NCBI GenBank assembly: GCA_029547025.1
Contig: JAKPQA010000349.1
Span: forward strand, 1-44,064
Length of the DNA: 44,064 nt
Source of the DNA: Armatimonadota bacterium
GTDB lineage: Bacteria > Armatimonadota > Zipacnadia > UBA1398 > JAKPQA01
Direction: 5' to 3'
Each line of letters begins with the position of its first letter. Position 1 is the first letter of the stretch. The notes beneath the pieces are model-generated. The model had not been told where the DNA came from, ran no database searches, and worked only from the letters and a program-made list of their open reading frames with translations. A program made the position numbers and the translations under genes. Below, piece after piece: positions 24,304 to 32,964 of this stretch.

Positions 24304-25085
24304 GCCCGCTCCTCTCTGAACAGCCAGTGGTTGGCGCCTCACACTCTCCCGCCACCGCCAGCGCCCGCCAAAGAGCCGGTGGAATCGCGTCACGTCAGTC
24401 CGGAGGTATGTGGGCAGTACCCGCCAGGCCCGGATTGGCATGCACCACAAGCAGTGTTCCTGGCAAGCTCGATCTTCGTTCACAGGTTTCCCTGCGATGA
24501 AAGGGAGATCAACCACATTGCCGAGCAAACGCTTTCAGACAGCGCACATCATGACCCGTGCAATCGTTGTGGCCCCATGTGAGCGCACATCCAGGGGGAC
24601 GGTGGCGAGGCAGGGCCCAGTCTCGCGGCAGTCGTCGCGGGTGCCTCTCCCACCCTCCTCCCCCGTGCTCCGCCGGTGGGGCGAACAGCCCGGTCAGAGG
24701 GCTCTGATGGGGCAGGCGGGATGGGCACGGCGTGGGCTCTGCACACGGGCTCGCACGACGGCGCCGCGAAGGAAGCCCCGCCGCGCGGCGAGTATATGCA
24801 GCCAGCTAGGCTCGCAACCCCATCCGACAAGGTGCCCGGGCTGTACCACCACACCAGCGCGGCTCCGGCACTCCAGATTGCTCGGGCGCGACCGACCAAA
24901 CGGATGTCGAGCACTCGCGGCCCCGCACCAAGCCATCGACTTACTCCGCGCACTCAGACGGCACACTGTACAGGGCTGAGTTGTGAGGGTGGTCTCACCG
25001 CGCACTTCAGCCTACCAGCAGACGCACCTTTCGACCTCATGTCAGCTCCGAGACGGGAGGAGACCGAGGCGGGTGGGCCCGCGGG
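24304..25085. other. Stretch without a supported gene
   Basis: No frame here shows recognisable motifs or an SD-supported start. The base composition is less extreme than its surroundings around 24480-24590. It contains the 10-bp direct repeat and palindrome listed separately and the short palindrome GCCGCGCGGC near 24779. It may be decayed DNA or a long control region for the small genes. Confidence 0.4.
24541..24591. repeat. 10-bp direct repeat with overlapping palindrome
   Basis: AGCGCACATC occurs at 24541-24550 and again at 24582-24591, 41 bp apart. The second copy overlaps the inverted repeat ATGTG-AGCG-CACAT (24577-24590). The arrangement resembles a pair of operator half-sites upstream of the small minus-strand genes, but no regulator is known. 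Confidence 0.35.
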
Positions 25086-27506
25086 CTAATAGTAGGTGAA
25101 GTTGTAGAGAGCCGGGTCGGTGATGGGCGGATGCGGGCGTGAGCCGGGGGCTGGTGACGGGTTCGTGTAGATCTGGATCGTCTCGGCGTTGAAGAGGATC
25201 ACCTCGGGTCGCCCGTCGCCGCACACGTCGGCCACACGCACCATGGGCGTCTCCGCCCCCGGGCCTCCCAGGGGTAGCGCATCGGCGAGGCGCACCTCGC
25301 GACGCCCACGAGTATCGAAGATGCCGCCCTCGGAGGGGAAGACCATCTCGTCGAGGCCATCGCCATCGAAGTCAGCCCTGGCGGCGAAGCGGGGGTAGCT
25401 GGTGTAGCAGGTCCCCCGGAGCGATCCATCCTCGAGAGAGACCACGCGGATGCGGCTGCGGCCGGGACGCGCCCAGCCCTCGTCGACCACGATCTCGAAG
25501 CCAGGGATGTCGCGCGAGAAACGGCCCACGTAGGTCGACTGGTAGTGGTAGGGATCGCGCTCGGGCTGCCGGTGCCAGAGCATTCGGCCGGACAGATCCA
25601 TCAGGGCCATGTCGTTGCCGCCGCAGCAGGTGCAGAGGAACCTCGGTCCGTGGCCAAGGCCGGCGGGGATGATGCGCACCGAGTCTGCGTGGCCCGGCAA
25701 GGGCTGAGTCCACAGTTCGCGGCCGTCATCGTCAAGCAGCGCGAAGCCGCACAGCACCTCGTCGCGTCCGTCGCCATCGACATCGCCCGCCGCCGGATGG
25801 TGGCCGGTGTTCCCGCGCCATGACCACAGTGGCTGCCAAACGTTAGTATAGGCCCACACCGCATCGTAGCGGCTCTTGATGATGAGATCCTCGGCGCGCG
25901 GGCGGCCGCGCAGATTGGCGATGATGATGCAGTCGGCCACGGCGAGGCCCTCGGGCAGCGGGCGGCGGAACTTCTCGCGGCCGGTGCGGCCGTCGAGCCC
26001 CAGCACGAAGCCCTCGATGCCGCACAGCACCTCGTTGGCGCCATCACCGTCGATGTCGTACACGGTGACGGGCACATCGTAAGCGATATCGGCCTTGCCA
26101 CCCTCGCCCCATCGCCACAGCTCGGTGCCGTGGGCCGTGTACGCCGTGAGCGCGCGGACAGCCTGGTTGTCGTTGCGGGCGACGACCAGATCGAGCGCGC
26201 CATCGCCATCGACGTCGCCCAAGGCCATCCAGCAGCCGCCGCGCTCGGGCCCTGTGCGTATGGTCCTCCACGGCCGCCACAGCGCACACCGCTCGGGCGC
26301 CTGTGCGGCGAGCTGCACCTCGGGCCGCAAGACCCGCGCACCGGGAGTCGTTCGTGTGCCCAGGAGATGGCCGAAGGGGTTCCGTGCTGATGAGTCAGCA
26401 TAGACGTCGGTAGTCCAGTACGCTTCCCCGCGGGCACCAGCGATGAAGGGGTCGTCGACCGTCTCGATCTGCCACGGCCCCACCGCCTCCCCCTGGCGAG
26501 CGCATCGCGTTCGCAGCCGCACTGGCGCGGGGATGGGCCGGTGGTCGAGAAACCACGCGGGGCCATCGGGATCGACCTCGGCCGGCTCCACAGCGACCTC
26601 GACCACATAAGGGCCAGCCTGCCGCAGAGCCGCGCACCGCCCCATCGCCAGCACGGTGGTCGCGCCATCGACGCGCTTCACCAGGGCGATGGACGCGCGA
26701 TCGACGAGCACGGCATAGTGGTTGTCGATGTCCCGGGCGCGAAACAGACACTCGATGCGGGCCTTGGCTCCATCGTCGATGCGGACGGGGAAGCGGACGC
26801 GGAAGTAGTCCCCGCGTGCCCGGCCGTCGAGCCGAACGGCTTGGCGCCAGGCCTCCCTCTCCGCACGCTCGCGCAGAATCGATTGCCGTTCAGCCTCAAG
26901 CGCCGAACCCACGTCGACGGACCAGTTGTCGAACTCGACGCGACTCTCATCGGTCGCGAGTCCAAACCGGCCGGAGCGCGTCAGCCGAGACTCATCGGAG
27001 AGCATCCATCCGGGCTCAGGAGTGCCTGTGGGCCAGACCTTGGCCCTGACGACGCCTTCGACGAGACAGAGCTTGAGCGTGTACCACTGTCCGTCGGCGA
27101 CGGGCGCCGAGCCAGGTCCCGACTGGGCGAGCCAGTGATTGCCGCCGACGCGAGTGACCTCGCCCCCGCGGATCTGCAACCGCTCGAGCCAGGCCTTGCT
27201 GTCGTAACGCCGGAGCAGGGAGAACTCGCCGGGGTCCGTGTACCCGAAGACGAGCCCGGCACTCCGCCGCGGACCGCCGATAAAGCGAAAGTCGACCTGC
27301 ACCATGGCCTCCGCCAGAGGATCCGAGGGAGCAAGCGCCAGCCGCTCGCCCGAGTCGTCAGTGCAGCGGAGGACGCCGCCGGACACCACCCAGCTGGTGG
27401 GCTCGGGGATCAGCCACCCGGCAGGTAGTTGGCCATCGAACGAGGCCAGGTCGGTGGCAGGCAGGCTGAGAGCGCGGAACAGCGCGAACGCCAGAGCGTT
27501 GGCCAC
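25086..27506 (-). CDS. FG-GAP/VCBS-repeat protein with N-terminal concanavalin-like domains
   Basis: An 806-residue protein from GTG 27506, with GGAG 8 nt upstream. A short hydrophobic N-terminus (ANALAFALFRALSLP) may be a weak export signal. Residues about 20-190 resemble a concanavalin-type (DUF1080 or LamG-like) domain, and about 215-400 contain a second beta-sandwich. From about 430 onward there are calcium-binding FG-GAP repeats: DVDGDGALDL, DIDGDGANEV, DVDGDGRDEV, DFDGDGLDEM and a degenerate CGDGRPEV. The C-terminus (EVILFNAETIQIYT, then LYNFTYY) is very like the end of rhamnogalacturonan-lyase-like (PL11-type) proteins. A carbohydrate-binding or lyase-like role is inferred. No catalytic residue was verified. 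Confidence 0.82.
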   Translation of the reverse strand: MANALAFALFRALSLPATDLASFDGQLPAGWLIPEPTSWVVSGGVLRCTDDSGERLALAPSDPLAEAMVQVDFRFIGGPRRSAGLVFGYTDPGEFSLLRRYDSKAWLERLQIRGGEVTRVGGNHWLAQSGPGSAPVADGQWYTLKLCLVEGVVRAKVWPTGTPEPGWMLSDESRLTRSGRFGLATDESRVEFDNWSVDVGSALEAERQSILRERAEREAWRQAVRLDGRARGDYFRVRFPVRIDDGAKARIECLFRARDIDNHYAVLVDRASIALVKRVDGATTVLAMGRCAALRQAGPYVVEVAVEPAEVDPDGPAWFLDHRPIPAPVRLRTRCARQGEAVGPWQIETVDDPFIAGARGEAYWTTDVYADSSARNPFGHLLGTRTTPGARVLRPEVQLAAQAPERCALWRPWRTIRTGPERGGCWMALGDVDGDGALDLVVARNDNQAVRALTAYTAHGTELWRWGEGGKADIAYDVPVTVYDIDGDGANEVLCGIEGFVLGLDGRTGREKFRRPLPEGLAVADCIIIANLRGRPRAEDLIIKSRYDAVWAYTNVWQPLWSWRGNTGHHPAAGDVDGDGRDEVLCGFALLDDDGRELWTQPLPGHADSVRIIPAGLGHGPRFLCTCCGGNDMALMDLSGRMLWHRQPERDPYHYQSTYVGRFSRDIPGFEIVVDEGWARPGRSRIRVVSLEDGSLRGTCYTSYPRFAARADFDGDGLDEMVFPSEGGIFDTRGRREVRLADALPLGGPGAETPMVRVADVCGDGRPEVILFNAETIQIYTNPSPAPGSRPHPPITDPALYNFTYY

Positions 27507-27583
27507 GGCGACAACTCCTTCTCCACTGGGGCTGCGCGGGAGCTTCGTCGCCGGCGAGCGCGCTCCTCCGCGGTCCACCTCGA

Positions 27584-27600
27584 GCCCCCCACCGGGGGGC
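27584..27600 (-). promoter_or_regulatory. Very stable G6/C6 hairpin in the leader of the FG-GAP gene
   Basis: GCCCCCC (27584-27590) and GGGGGGC (27594-27600) pair perfectly around the loop ACC, about 78 nt upstream of GTG 27506. The rest of 27507-27863 shows no gene and no convincing promoter, apart from the hairpin at 27831. Confidence 0.4.
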
Positions 27601-27830
27601 GCCCCATGGGGAAGACGGTCGCGCGAAGCCCTATGGTGGGCGCCAATGGGCCCGGATCGATCGACCTGGCGACCGACCCGGGCCGTCAGTGCTCCGCGAT
27701 GGCGCTCCCCGGCCCATCAAGGGCCGTCGGCGCCGCGTCCTACGACAGGCTCAGGGTCAGAGGCCCCACCTCCTGCGGGCAGCCCCTGTGCGGCCACCGC
27801 AGGACCAGTCAGGACATTCAGCGCGACCGA

Positions 27831-27845
27831 GTCGTGCGCCACGAC
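27831..27845 (-). terminator. Hairpin downstream of the glutamate-synthase-like gene
   Basis: GTCGTG (27831-27836) and CACGAC (27840-27845) form a 6-bp stem with a 3-nt loop, 19 nt past the stop of the minus-strand gene at 27864. There is no U-tract. Confidence 0.35.
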
Positions 27846-27863
27846 CACGGCCAGTCATTCCAG

Positions 27864-29462
27864 CTAGGAGTCCATGATGGCCAAGGCCTCCTCGCGCTGG
27901 GCCTCCATGATGTACTGGATGCCTGAGACCTTGGCGGCGTCCTCCGTAAGGGCCACGAGGTCGTCCCGGCCCAGGGTATCGAGTCGGAAGCTTCGGGCGC
28001 CGGCCATGAGCTGGGTCAATCCCGTGCGGAGCTTATCGATAAACGTGTACAGTCCGATGGCCCCCAGCGGGATATCCTTGATGCGGTCGCCGTACTTCTC
28101 CTTGAGGGTCGCGTAGGTGACATAGATCTGCTCGGGTGTCTCTCCGAAGCGAGACACGCTCTGCGGCAGGCCGTCCCACTCGGTCTGGCCTGAGTTGAGG
28201 ACCGCGGCGATGTTGTCGCCGACGAAGCCCGGGATCATGAGAGCCCGGCCCATGCAGACGGCCTTGAAGTATGGCGCACCCATGGCGAGGACTTTGAAGA
28301 TGTGATCCTCGGTGGAGAAGCCGCCAGCCATGGCGAGGTCGGGAACCCACTCGCCGCGCGAAGCCAGACGCTTGGCACATTCATAGGCCATGGCCTGGAG
28401 GTAGAAGGTCGGGATCCCCCATTCCTGCATCATGCGCCACGGGCTCATGCCCGTGCCGCCGCCGGCACCATCGATGGTCACCAGATCGACCCGGGCCTGT
28501 GAGGACCACTTGATGGCCATGGCGAGCTCGCGCATGCCATAGGCGCCGGTCTTGAGCGACACGCGCTTCACGCCGACGTTCCGGCGGAGGTACTCGACGG
28601 CACGGCAGAACCCCTCCTGGTCGATGAACCCCAGACGTGAATGCCGCTCGAGCTCCTTGATGGCGCCCTGCCGGAAGGCAGATTGGACCGCGGGGTCGGA
28701 CGGGTTCGGAGTCACGATGTAGCCGCGCCGCTGGAGCTCCTGGGCACGTTCGAGCTCGCGGATCTTGATCTCGCCACCAATGCACTTGGCGCCCTGGCCC
28801 CACTTGAGCTCGATGGTCTCCACTCCGAGCTTCTCGACGACATACTCGGCCACACCCAGCCGCGTGTCCTCGACATTGAGCTGGACGATGATGTCGCCGA
28901 AGCCCTCCTGCCACCGGCGATAGACCTCGACACGTCGGGCCATCTCGGGTGAGTGGCGGACTCGGCCATTGGCGTCACGCTCGAGCCCGGGATCGATGCC
29001 ACAGACGTTCTCGCCACACACCAGTGACACACCCGAGATGGCAGCGCCCACGGCGAAGCTCTCCCAGTGCTTCATAGCGATGTCCGTCGAGCCGAGGGCA
29101 CCGGTGAAGATGGGGACCCGCATCTTAACCGGGTTCATGTGGCCGTAGACGGCGGTGGTGTCGACCTCGGGGAAGATCGCCTTGTCGGGGTTGGCTTCGT
29201 CGATGGCTTCGGCGCCCAGGGCATAGCCCAGGATGTTGAGATGGGAGTAGTCGACCGGGTACTCCTTGTCGCCCCCGGCGGTGAGCTCACCGAAGGGAGC
29301 GGGGTAGATGAGCTCGCGCCCACGCATCGATGCTTTGAAGACCTCGCAGTTGCCCTTGCAGCTGTCCAGGCAGCGAGCACACAGCCCTGAGCTCGGAGCG
29401 ACATCCCGAGAGCGGTTCGACGTTCCGGTGACATCGCTGGCGTTCGGTCTCTGCAGGTTCAT
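27864..29462 (-). CDS. FMN-binding glutamate synthase-family protein (GltB central-domain type)
   Basis: A 532-residue protein from ATG 29462, with GGAGG 8 nt upstream. It corresponds to the FMN/2-oxoglutarate synthase domain (PF01645) without the glutamine amidotransferase or GXGXG domains, the short form first known from archaea. The N-terminus carries a Cys cluster (C28, C31, C35, C39; C-X2-C-X3-C-X3-C). Barrel motifs include PIFTGALGSTDIA, ELKWGQGAKCIGGEIK, SLKTGAYGMRELAMAIKW, DLVTIDGAGGGTGMSP and AMAGGFSTEDHIFKVLAMGA. It would make glutamate or a related amino acid using electrons from an iron-sulfur partner. No amidotransferase or small-subunit gene is nearby. A sigma70 promoter is visible upstream at 29568-29596. 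Confidence 0.9.
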   Translation of the reverse strand: MNLQRPNASDVTGTSNRSRDVAPSSGLCARCLDSCKGNCEVFKASMRGRELIYPAPFGELTAGGDKEYPVDYSHLNILGYALGAEAIDEANPDKAIFPEVDTTAVYGHMNPVKMRVPIFTGALGSTDIAMKHWESFAVGAAISGVSLVCGENVCGIDPGLERDANGRVRHSPEMARRVEVYRRWQEGFGDIIVQLNVEDTRLGVAEYVVEKLGVETIELKWGQGAKCIGGEIKIRELERAQELQRRGYIVTPNPSDPAVQSAFRQGAIKELERHSRLGFIDQEGFCRAVEYLRRNVGVKRVSLKTGAYGMRELAMAIKWSSQARVDLVTIDGAGGGTGMSPWRMMQEWGIPTFYLQAMAYECAKRLASRGEWVPDLAMAGGFSTEDHIFKVLAMGAPYFKAVCMGRALMIPGFVGDNIAAVLNSGQTEWDGLPQSVSRFGETPEQIYVTYATLKEKYGDRIKDIPLGAIGLYTFIDKLRTGLTQLMAGARSFRLDTLGRDDLVALTEDAAKVSGIQYIMEAQREEALAIMDS

Positions 29463-29567
29463 GGGTTCGGCCTCCGGTTCGAGCGGCCATGGGGCGCTCT
29501 TGGATGTGTCCCGGCGCCATGGTGGCTGGTTCCCAGCCGCACATTGCTTTCCGGCAATTAGTGGCAG

Positions 29568-29596
29568 AGTCTATGGACACGGCCTCGCCTGGTCAA
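29568..29596 (-). promoter_or_regulatory. Sigma70-type promoter for the glutamate-synthase-like gene
   Basis: TTGACC (29591-29596) and TAGACT (29568-29573) on the minus strand are 17 nt apart, giving a leader of about 100 nt. The leader contains the short hairpin GGCTGG/CCAGCC at 29524-29538. Nothing else is supported in 29463-29818. Confidence 0.6.
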
Positions 29597-29818
29597 GACG
29601 GCCAAAGCGGTATATTTCCGTCGTATTAGAGGCGTACCAGAGCGTGATCGCCGTCTTCCATGGCCGTTGGACCGGAAGGCCTTCCGGATATCCACTGGCC
29701 TTCATGTGCTTGCGTGCCGCAATTCGCCGGTCATTCGCCGGAAGCTACCGTGCCCCGAGCGACGGAGGGGTGGGCCTCAGGGGTGGCACAGGGTCGTGGG
29801 ACCGCCAACCGGTGCCGG

Positions 29819-31798
29819 CTAATGCTCGGCTGCTGGCGCCACGGGCCGCGTCGGTGCCTCGAGCGCGATGGTGGTGTTCTGGAGCGGTTTGACTTCGACA
29901 GGCCGGGCAGGTGTGCCCTTGAGAGCGTTCTCGGGAAGGATCTCGTACTCGCCGGCAACGAGATGAACCGTCTGATTGTGGGCGAACACGCCGAGCCAGG
30001 CACCGGGCCGGTCGCCATCGGGTCTCGTCCTTAGGGAGAAGCGGCGACCCTCAGGCCCGCCCACGGTGAGACTCCCGAAACGACGAAACTCGAACTTGAG
30101 CCACTCTCCGGCGCTTACGGTCAATGCCTGCTCGATCCGCGGGATGGTCTCCAGCGCGAGTTCGTACTCGCCCGGTCCGATATCGAACTCGGTGACATCA
30201 CCCAGGGCAAAGGTCCGGTCAGTCGCCAGCGCCCGGACGAATGCCACCGGCACCGGCATCCCCGCAGCCCCCTCATACTCGATGGTGACCCGGGCCAGTG
30301 CCCCGATGGAGGCTTCACTCACAGCCCCAGGCCGGACCACCAGGGGAGGGAGACCGCCCGTGTGAGGTGCCTCGATGTCCAGGAGGTAGGTGGCCGCGGG
30401 GACGGCCAAGGGCTCACACAGGCGCCCGATGGACTGCACCTGCCGCGTGGTCGGGTCCTGCAGAAACACGGCGCCGGCCAGCGGCTTGCCTTCGGCGTTG
30501 GCGGCGCGGACCAGTGCGACGCCGGTGTTGGCCACCCACAGGGCCTCGGTGCGTCCAGGCCGCAGGCGGACGCGATCGTGGCTGCTGCGCGGGTGCTCGC
30601 CCACATCCACGGCGTACTCGCCCGGCGGCAGATCCATGGCCGTCTCGGCGAACCCGATGTTCACCAGTTCGCCGGTGCCGGCATCGCGGACGGCGACCCG
30701 TGCCGGCTCGCCGCGTGTGCTCGGCGGGGCGTGGACCATCAGTCGACTCTCCAGCCGGAAGACCAGGGCGCTGGACCGGCCCGCGGCAACCTCGACGGCT
30801 TCGGGTGGGCCGAAAGGGCCCTGGGCCTCGACCAGGAAACGCCCGGGCGGCAGAAGGACGGGCTGTCGGCCGGCCACCCCGGCGTCGACGGGGTCGCCGC
30901 CCTGCTCGCCCATCACGCGGTAGGCCACGGGCAAGGCGCTCCCATCAGCACCGAGGGCGCGCACCAACAGCTTTCCGCACTGCCCGGGAGGAAGCGGCGC
31001 CCGGTAGAGAAGTCGTGCCTCGGTGCCGTCGGCCGCCGTCCATGCGAGGGCCCGGGTGGCGCCATCGGTATCAGGACGAGGTGACCTGTACGCGAGTGTA
31101 TGAGTCGAGCCGTAGGTGTGTGCCAGCTCGCCCACCCGGGCGGGCAGGTCATCGGCCGTGAGGGCGAAGCGGGCATCGCCGCCCGTGGCCGCGGCGATCC
31201 TCCGGCATGCCGCGCCGTCGACATCCACACCGATGCCGATGCAAGAGATCGGTATGGCCCCCTGCCGGGCCAGCAGCAGCACGTCGTCGAGTTCGGCCAG
31301 ACCTCCCTCGTGCCGGCCATCGGTAATGAGCAGGACGGCGCGGCGCCCCGGCGCATCAGCGGCGACGCCCAGAGCCGCGACGAGGCCATCCCAGAGGGCA
31401 GAACCGCCATTGGGGACCACCTGCCGAAGCGCAGCGACCACATCCGCCGAGTGTGGGGTGAACCCGCAGAGTACACGCGGTTGAGAGCCTGCATCGACAA
31501 CGGCGAGTTCGGCCACGCCAGATAGCAGACGGGCCACGTCGATCACGGCCACGCGGAGCGCCTTGGCGTAGGGCTCGGTGCTGGCCGATGAGTCGATCAC
31601 CACGGCCAGGTGCCAGGGGCCGGGCGCGGGCGCATCGGCCACCGGAGCGACCGGCGTTCCATCCTCGGCCGGGACGTCGGCCGGGAGGGACTGATCGAGC
31701 GACAGCGTCACCCGCGGGAACGCCGAGGTGTCGAGCTGAACCAGGCCCAGAGCGGCCTGGCTCAGACAGACGACCGCCATGACCGGCCCCAGCGTCAC
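29819..31798 (-). CDS. Secreted VWA-domain protein
   Basis: A 659-residue protein. GTG 31798 overlaps the lipA stop by 4 nt (GTGA) and has GGAGG 7 nt upstream, so it is translationally coupled to lipA. The N-terminus is a hydrophobic signal (about 1-20). A von Willebrand factor A domain follows (about 63-230): VVIDSSAS with MIDAS residues D69, S71 and S73, GGSALWDGL (S133 in place of the usual Thr) and LLITDGRHEGG with D160. Residues 230-659 are repetitive beta-sandwich sequence of the carboxypeptidase-regulatory kind (PPGEYAVDV, GPGEYELAL, VAGEYEIL). It probably binds a partner through a metal-dependent adhesion site. The coupling to lipoyl synthase has no obvious functional reason. Confidence 0.85.
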   Translation of the reverse strand: MTLGPVMAVVCLSQAALGLVQLDTSAFPRVTLSLDQSLPADVPAEDGTPVAPVADAPAPGPWHLAVVIDSSASTEPYAKALRVAVIDVARLLSGVAELAVVDAGSQPRVLCGFTPHSADVVAALRQVVPNGGSALWDGLVAALGVAADAPGRRAVLLITDGRHEGGLAELDDVLLLARQGAIPISCIGIGVDVDGAACRRIAAATGGDARFALTADDLPARVGELAHTYGSTHTLAYRSPRPDTDGATRALAWTAADGTEARLLYRAPLPPGQCGKLLVRALGADGSALPVAYRVMGEQGGDPVDAGVAGRQPVLLPPGRFLVEAQGPFGPPEAVEVAAGRSSALVFRLESRLMVHAPPSTRGEPARVAVRDAGTGELVNIGFAETAMDLPPGEYAVDVGEHPRSSHDRVRLRPGRTEALWVANTGVALVRAANAEGKPLAGAVFLQDPTTRQVQSIGRLCEPLAVPAATYLLDIEAPHTGGLPPLVVRPGAVSEASIGALARVTIEYEGAAGMPVPVAFVRALATDRTFALGDVTEFDIGPGEYELALETIPRIEQALTVSAGEWLKFEFRRFGSLTVGGPEGRRFSLRTRPDGDRPGAWLGVFAHNQTVHLVAGEYEILPENALKGTPARPVEVKPLQNTTIALEAPTRPVAPAAEH

Positions 31799-32679
31799 CC
31801 ACGTACCTCCGCTCGGAGTGACGCCACCACCTGCGCGGCCGTAGCCGCGTCGTAGGAGCTGCGGACGAACGGCCCCGAAGCACAGTGGATGAAGCCCATG
31901 GCTTCAGCCCGGGCGCGGAGCCGCTCGAACTCATCGGGATGCACGTAACGGTCGATGGCGGTATGCCGGGGCGTGGGCCGCAGGTACTGGCCGAGGGTCA
32001 GGAGGTCGCAGCCCACACGACGCAGGTCGGCCATGGCCTCGAGCACTTCCTCTTCGGTCTCGCCGAGGCCGAGCATGAGGCCCGATTTCGTCGCTGCGGT
32101 GGGCGCGATCTCGCGGAACCGGCGCAGGACATCCAGGGAGGTCTCGTAGGAGGCTTGGGGCCGAATCGAGCGCTGCAGCCGCCGCACGGTCTCCAGGTTG
32201 TGGTTGAGCACATCGGGCGCCGCCCGCGCGACGAGAGCGGTGGGCTCCGGCGCGCCACCAAAGTCAGGAGTGAGGACCTCGATGGTGGCATGAGGCAAGG
32301 CCTGGCGGATGGCGCCCACCGTGGCCACGAAGTGGGCCGCACCGCCATCGGGGAGATCATCGCGCGTCACCGACGTGACGACCACGTGGGTAAGGCCGAG
32401 GTCGGCTGCCGCCTCGGCGACACGTTGAGGCTCCGCCGGGTCAAGGGGTTGAGGCGCGCCGTGGCGGACGGCGCAGAAGGCGCAGTCGCGTGTGCAGACC
32501 TCGCCCATGATCAGGAAGGTCGCGGTGCCGCCTCCGTAGCACTCGCCGATGTTCGGGCACCGGGCGTTCGAGCAGACCGTGCTCACGCCGTGCCGGGCCA
32601 GCCTCTGGGCGGTCTGGCGCGAGTGCTCCAGTTTCCCAAGTTTCACGCGGAGCCACTCAGGTGGCCGCTGAGCTGCCAT
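31795..32679 (-). CDS. lipA: Lipoyl synthase
   Basis: A 294-residue radical-SAM enzyme that inserts two sulfurs into protein-bound octanoyl groups to make lipoyl-E2 and GcvH. Both clusters are complete: the auxiliary [4Fe-4S] ligands C36, C41 and C47 (C-X4-C-X5-C) and the radical-SAM C62, C66 and C69 (C-X3-C-X2-C in CTRDCAFC). VVVTSVTRDDLPDGG, HNLETV, GLMLGLGE, LTLGQYLRPT and the final RSSYDA with the auxiliary Ser ligand are all canonical. The length is usual. The SD before ATG 32679 is weak and distant (GGAG, 12 nt). A -10-like TATACT lies on the minus strand at 32721-32726. It serves the lipoyl-dependent complex of which E1 is encoded at 1761-3792; no lipB is seen. Confidence 0.97.
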   Translation of the reverse strand: MAAQRPPEWLRVKLGKLEHSRQTAQRLARHGVSTVCSNARCPNIGECYGGGTATFLIMGEVCTRDCAFCAVRHGAPQPLDPAEPQRVAEAAADLGLTHVVVTSVTRDDLPDGGAAHFVATVGAIRQALPHATIEVLTPDFGGAPEPTALVARAAPDVLNHNLETVRRLQRSIRPQASYETSLDVLRRFREIAPTAATKSGLMLGLGETEEEVLEAMADLRRVGCDLLTLGQYLRPTPRHTAIDRYVHPDEFERLRARAEAMGFIHCASGPFVRSSYDAATAAQVVASLRAEVRG

Positions 32680-32816
32680 GCGTCTCGGTCACTCCGTTCC
32701 CGGGGAAATGGACCCATTCCAGTATACGCCAGGGACCCGCGGCCCGACCTGGCGCCACACAACGCCGCCCCACCGCGCCCTTCCGAGGACCCGCAGTTGC
32801 ACGCTACGGCGCGCCG

Positions 32817-32845
32817 TTGACGCCGTCCGCAGGCGCGCGCATAAT
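32817..32845 (+). promoter_or_regulatory. Sigma70-type promoter for the BtrH_N-like gene
   Basis: TTGACG (32817-32822), a 17-nt spacer and CATAAT (32840-32845), each one mismatch from consensus. Predicted start near 32852, only about 19 nt before GTG 32871, which itself has GGAAG 8 nt upstream. Confidence 0.75.
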
Positions 32846-32870
32846 CCCGCCACTCCCGGAAGTGGTGACC

Positions 32871-32956
32871 GTGCGAGGCAGAGCGGTTGCCTACGGTGTG
32901 GCGGCCATGTTGGCCGTTCTGGCTCCACCGTGTTGGCCCCGGGGGGCCGAGGGGGG
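32871..32956 (+). other. Signal-peptide coding segment in a different frame from the following gene
   Basis: From GTG 32871 the frame encodes a perfect export signal: basic RGR, a hydrophobic core with AAMLAVLAPP, then a short polar end. It reaches two G6 tracts (32941-32946 and 32951-32956) and after that is one base out of frame with the gene body. Loss of one G would join it to Asp-Val-Thr-Val at 32956. Without the shift the frame ends at 33080, a 69-residue product. A real frameshift, phase variation and a sequencing error are all possible. Confidence 0.6.
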
Positions 32957-32964
32957 ATGTCACG

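Noticed and set aside
22624-24582. Long plus-strand open frame (652 codons) antisense to the barrel protein
   Set aside because: It mirrors a well-supported signal-peptide gene with an SD, shows no motifs of its own, and arises from GC-rich codon bias.
24410-24979. Plus-strand open frame in the gene-free stretch
   Set aside because: Arg/Pro/Ser-rich random-looking sequence without SD or conserved motif.
27720-27805. tRNA-like base pairing near CCTGCGG...CCGCAGG
   Set aside because: No T-loop GTTCRA motif or anticodon arm; only a 7-bp stem with an 18-nt loop.
32721-32726. TATACT as a full lipA promoter
   Set aside because: A reasonable -10, but no -35 at 16-18 nt, so it was noted only in the lipA entry.
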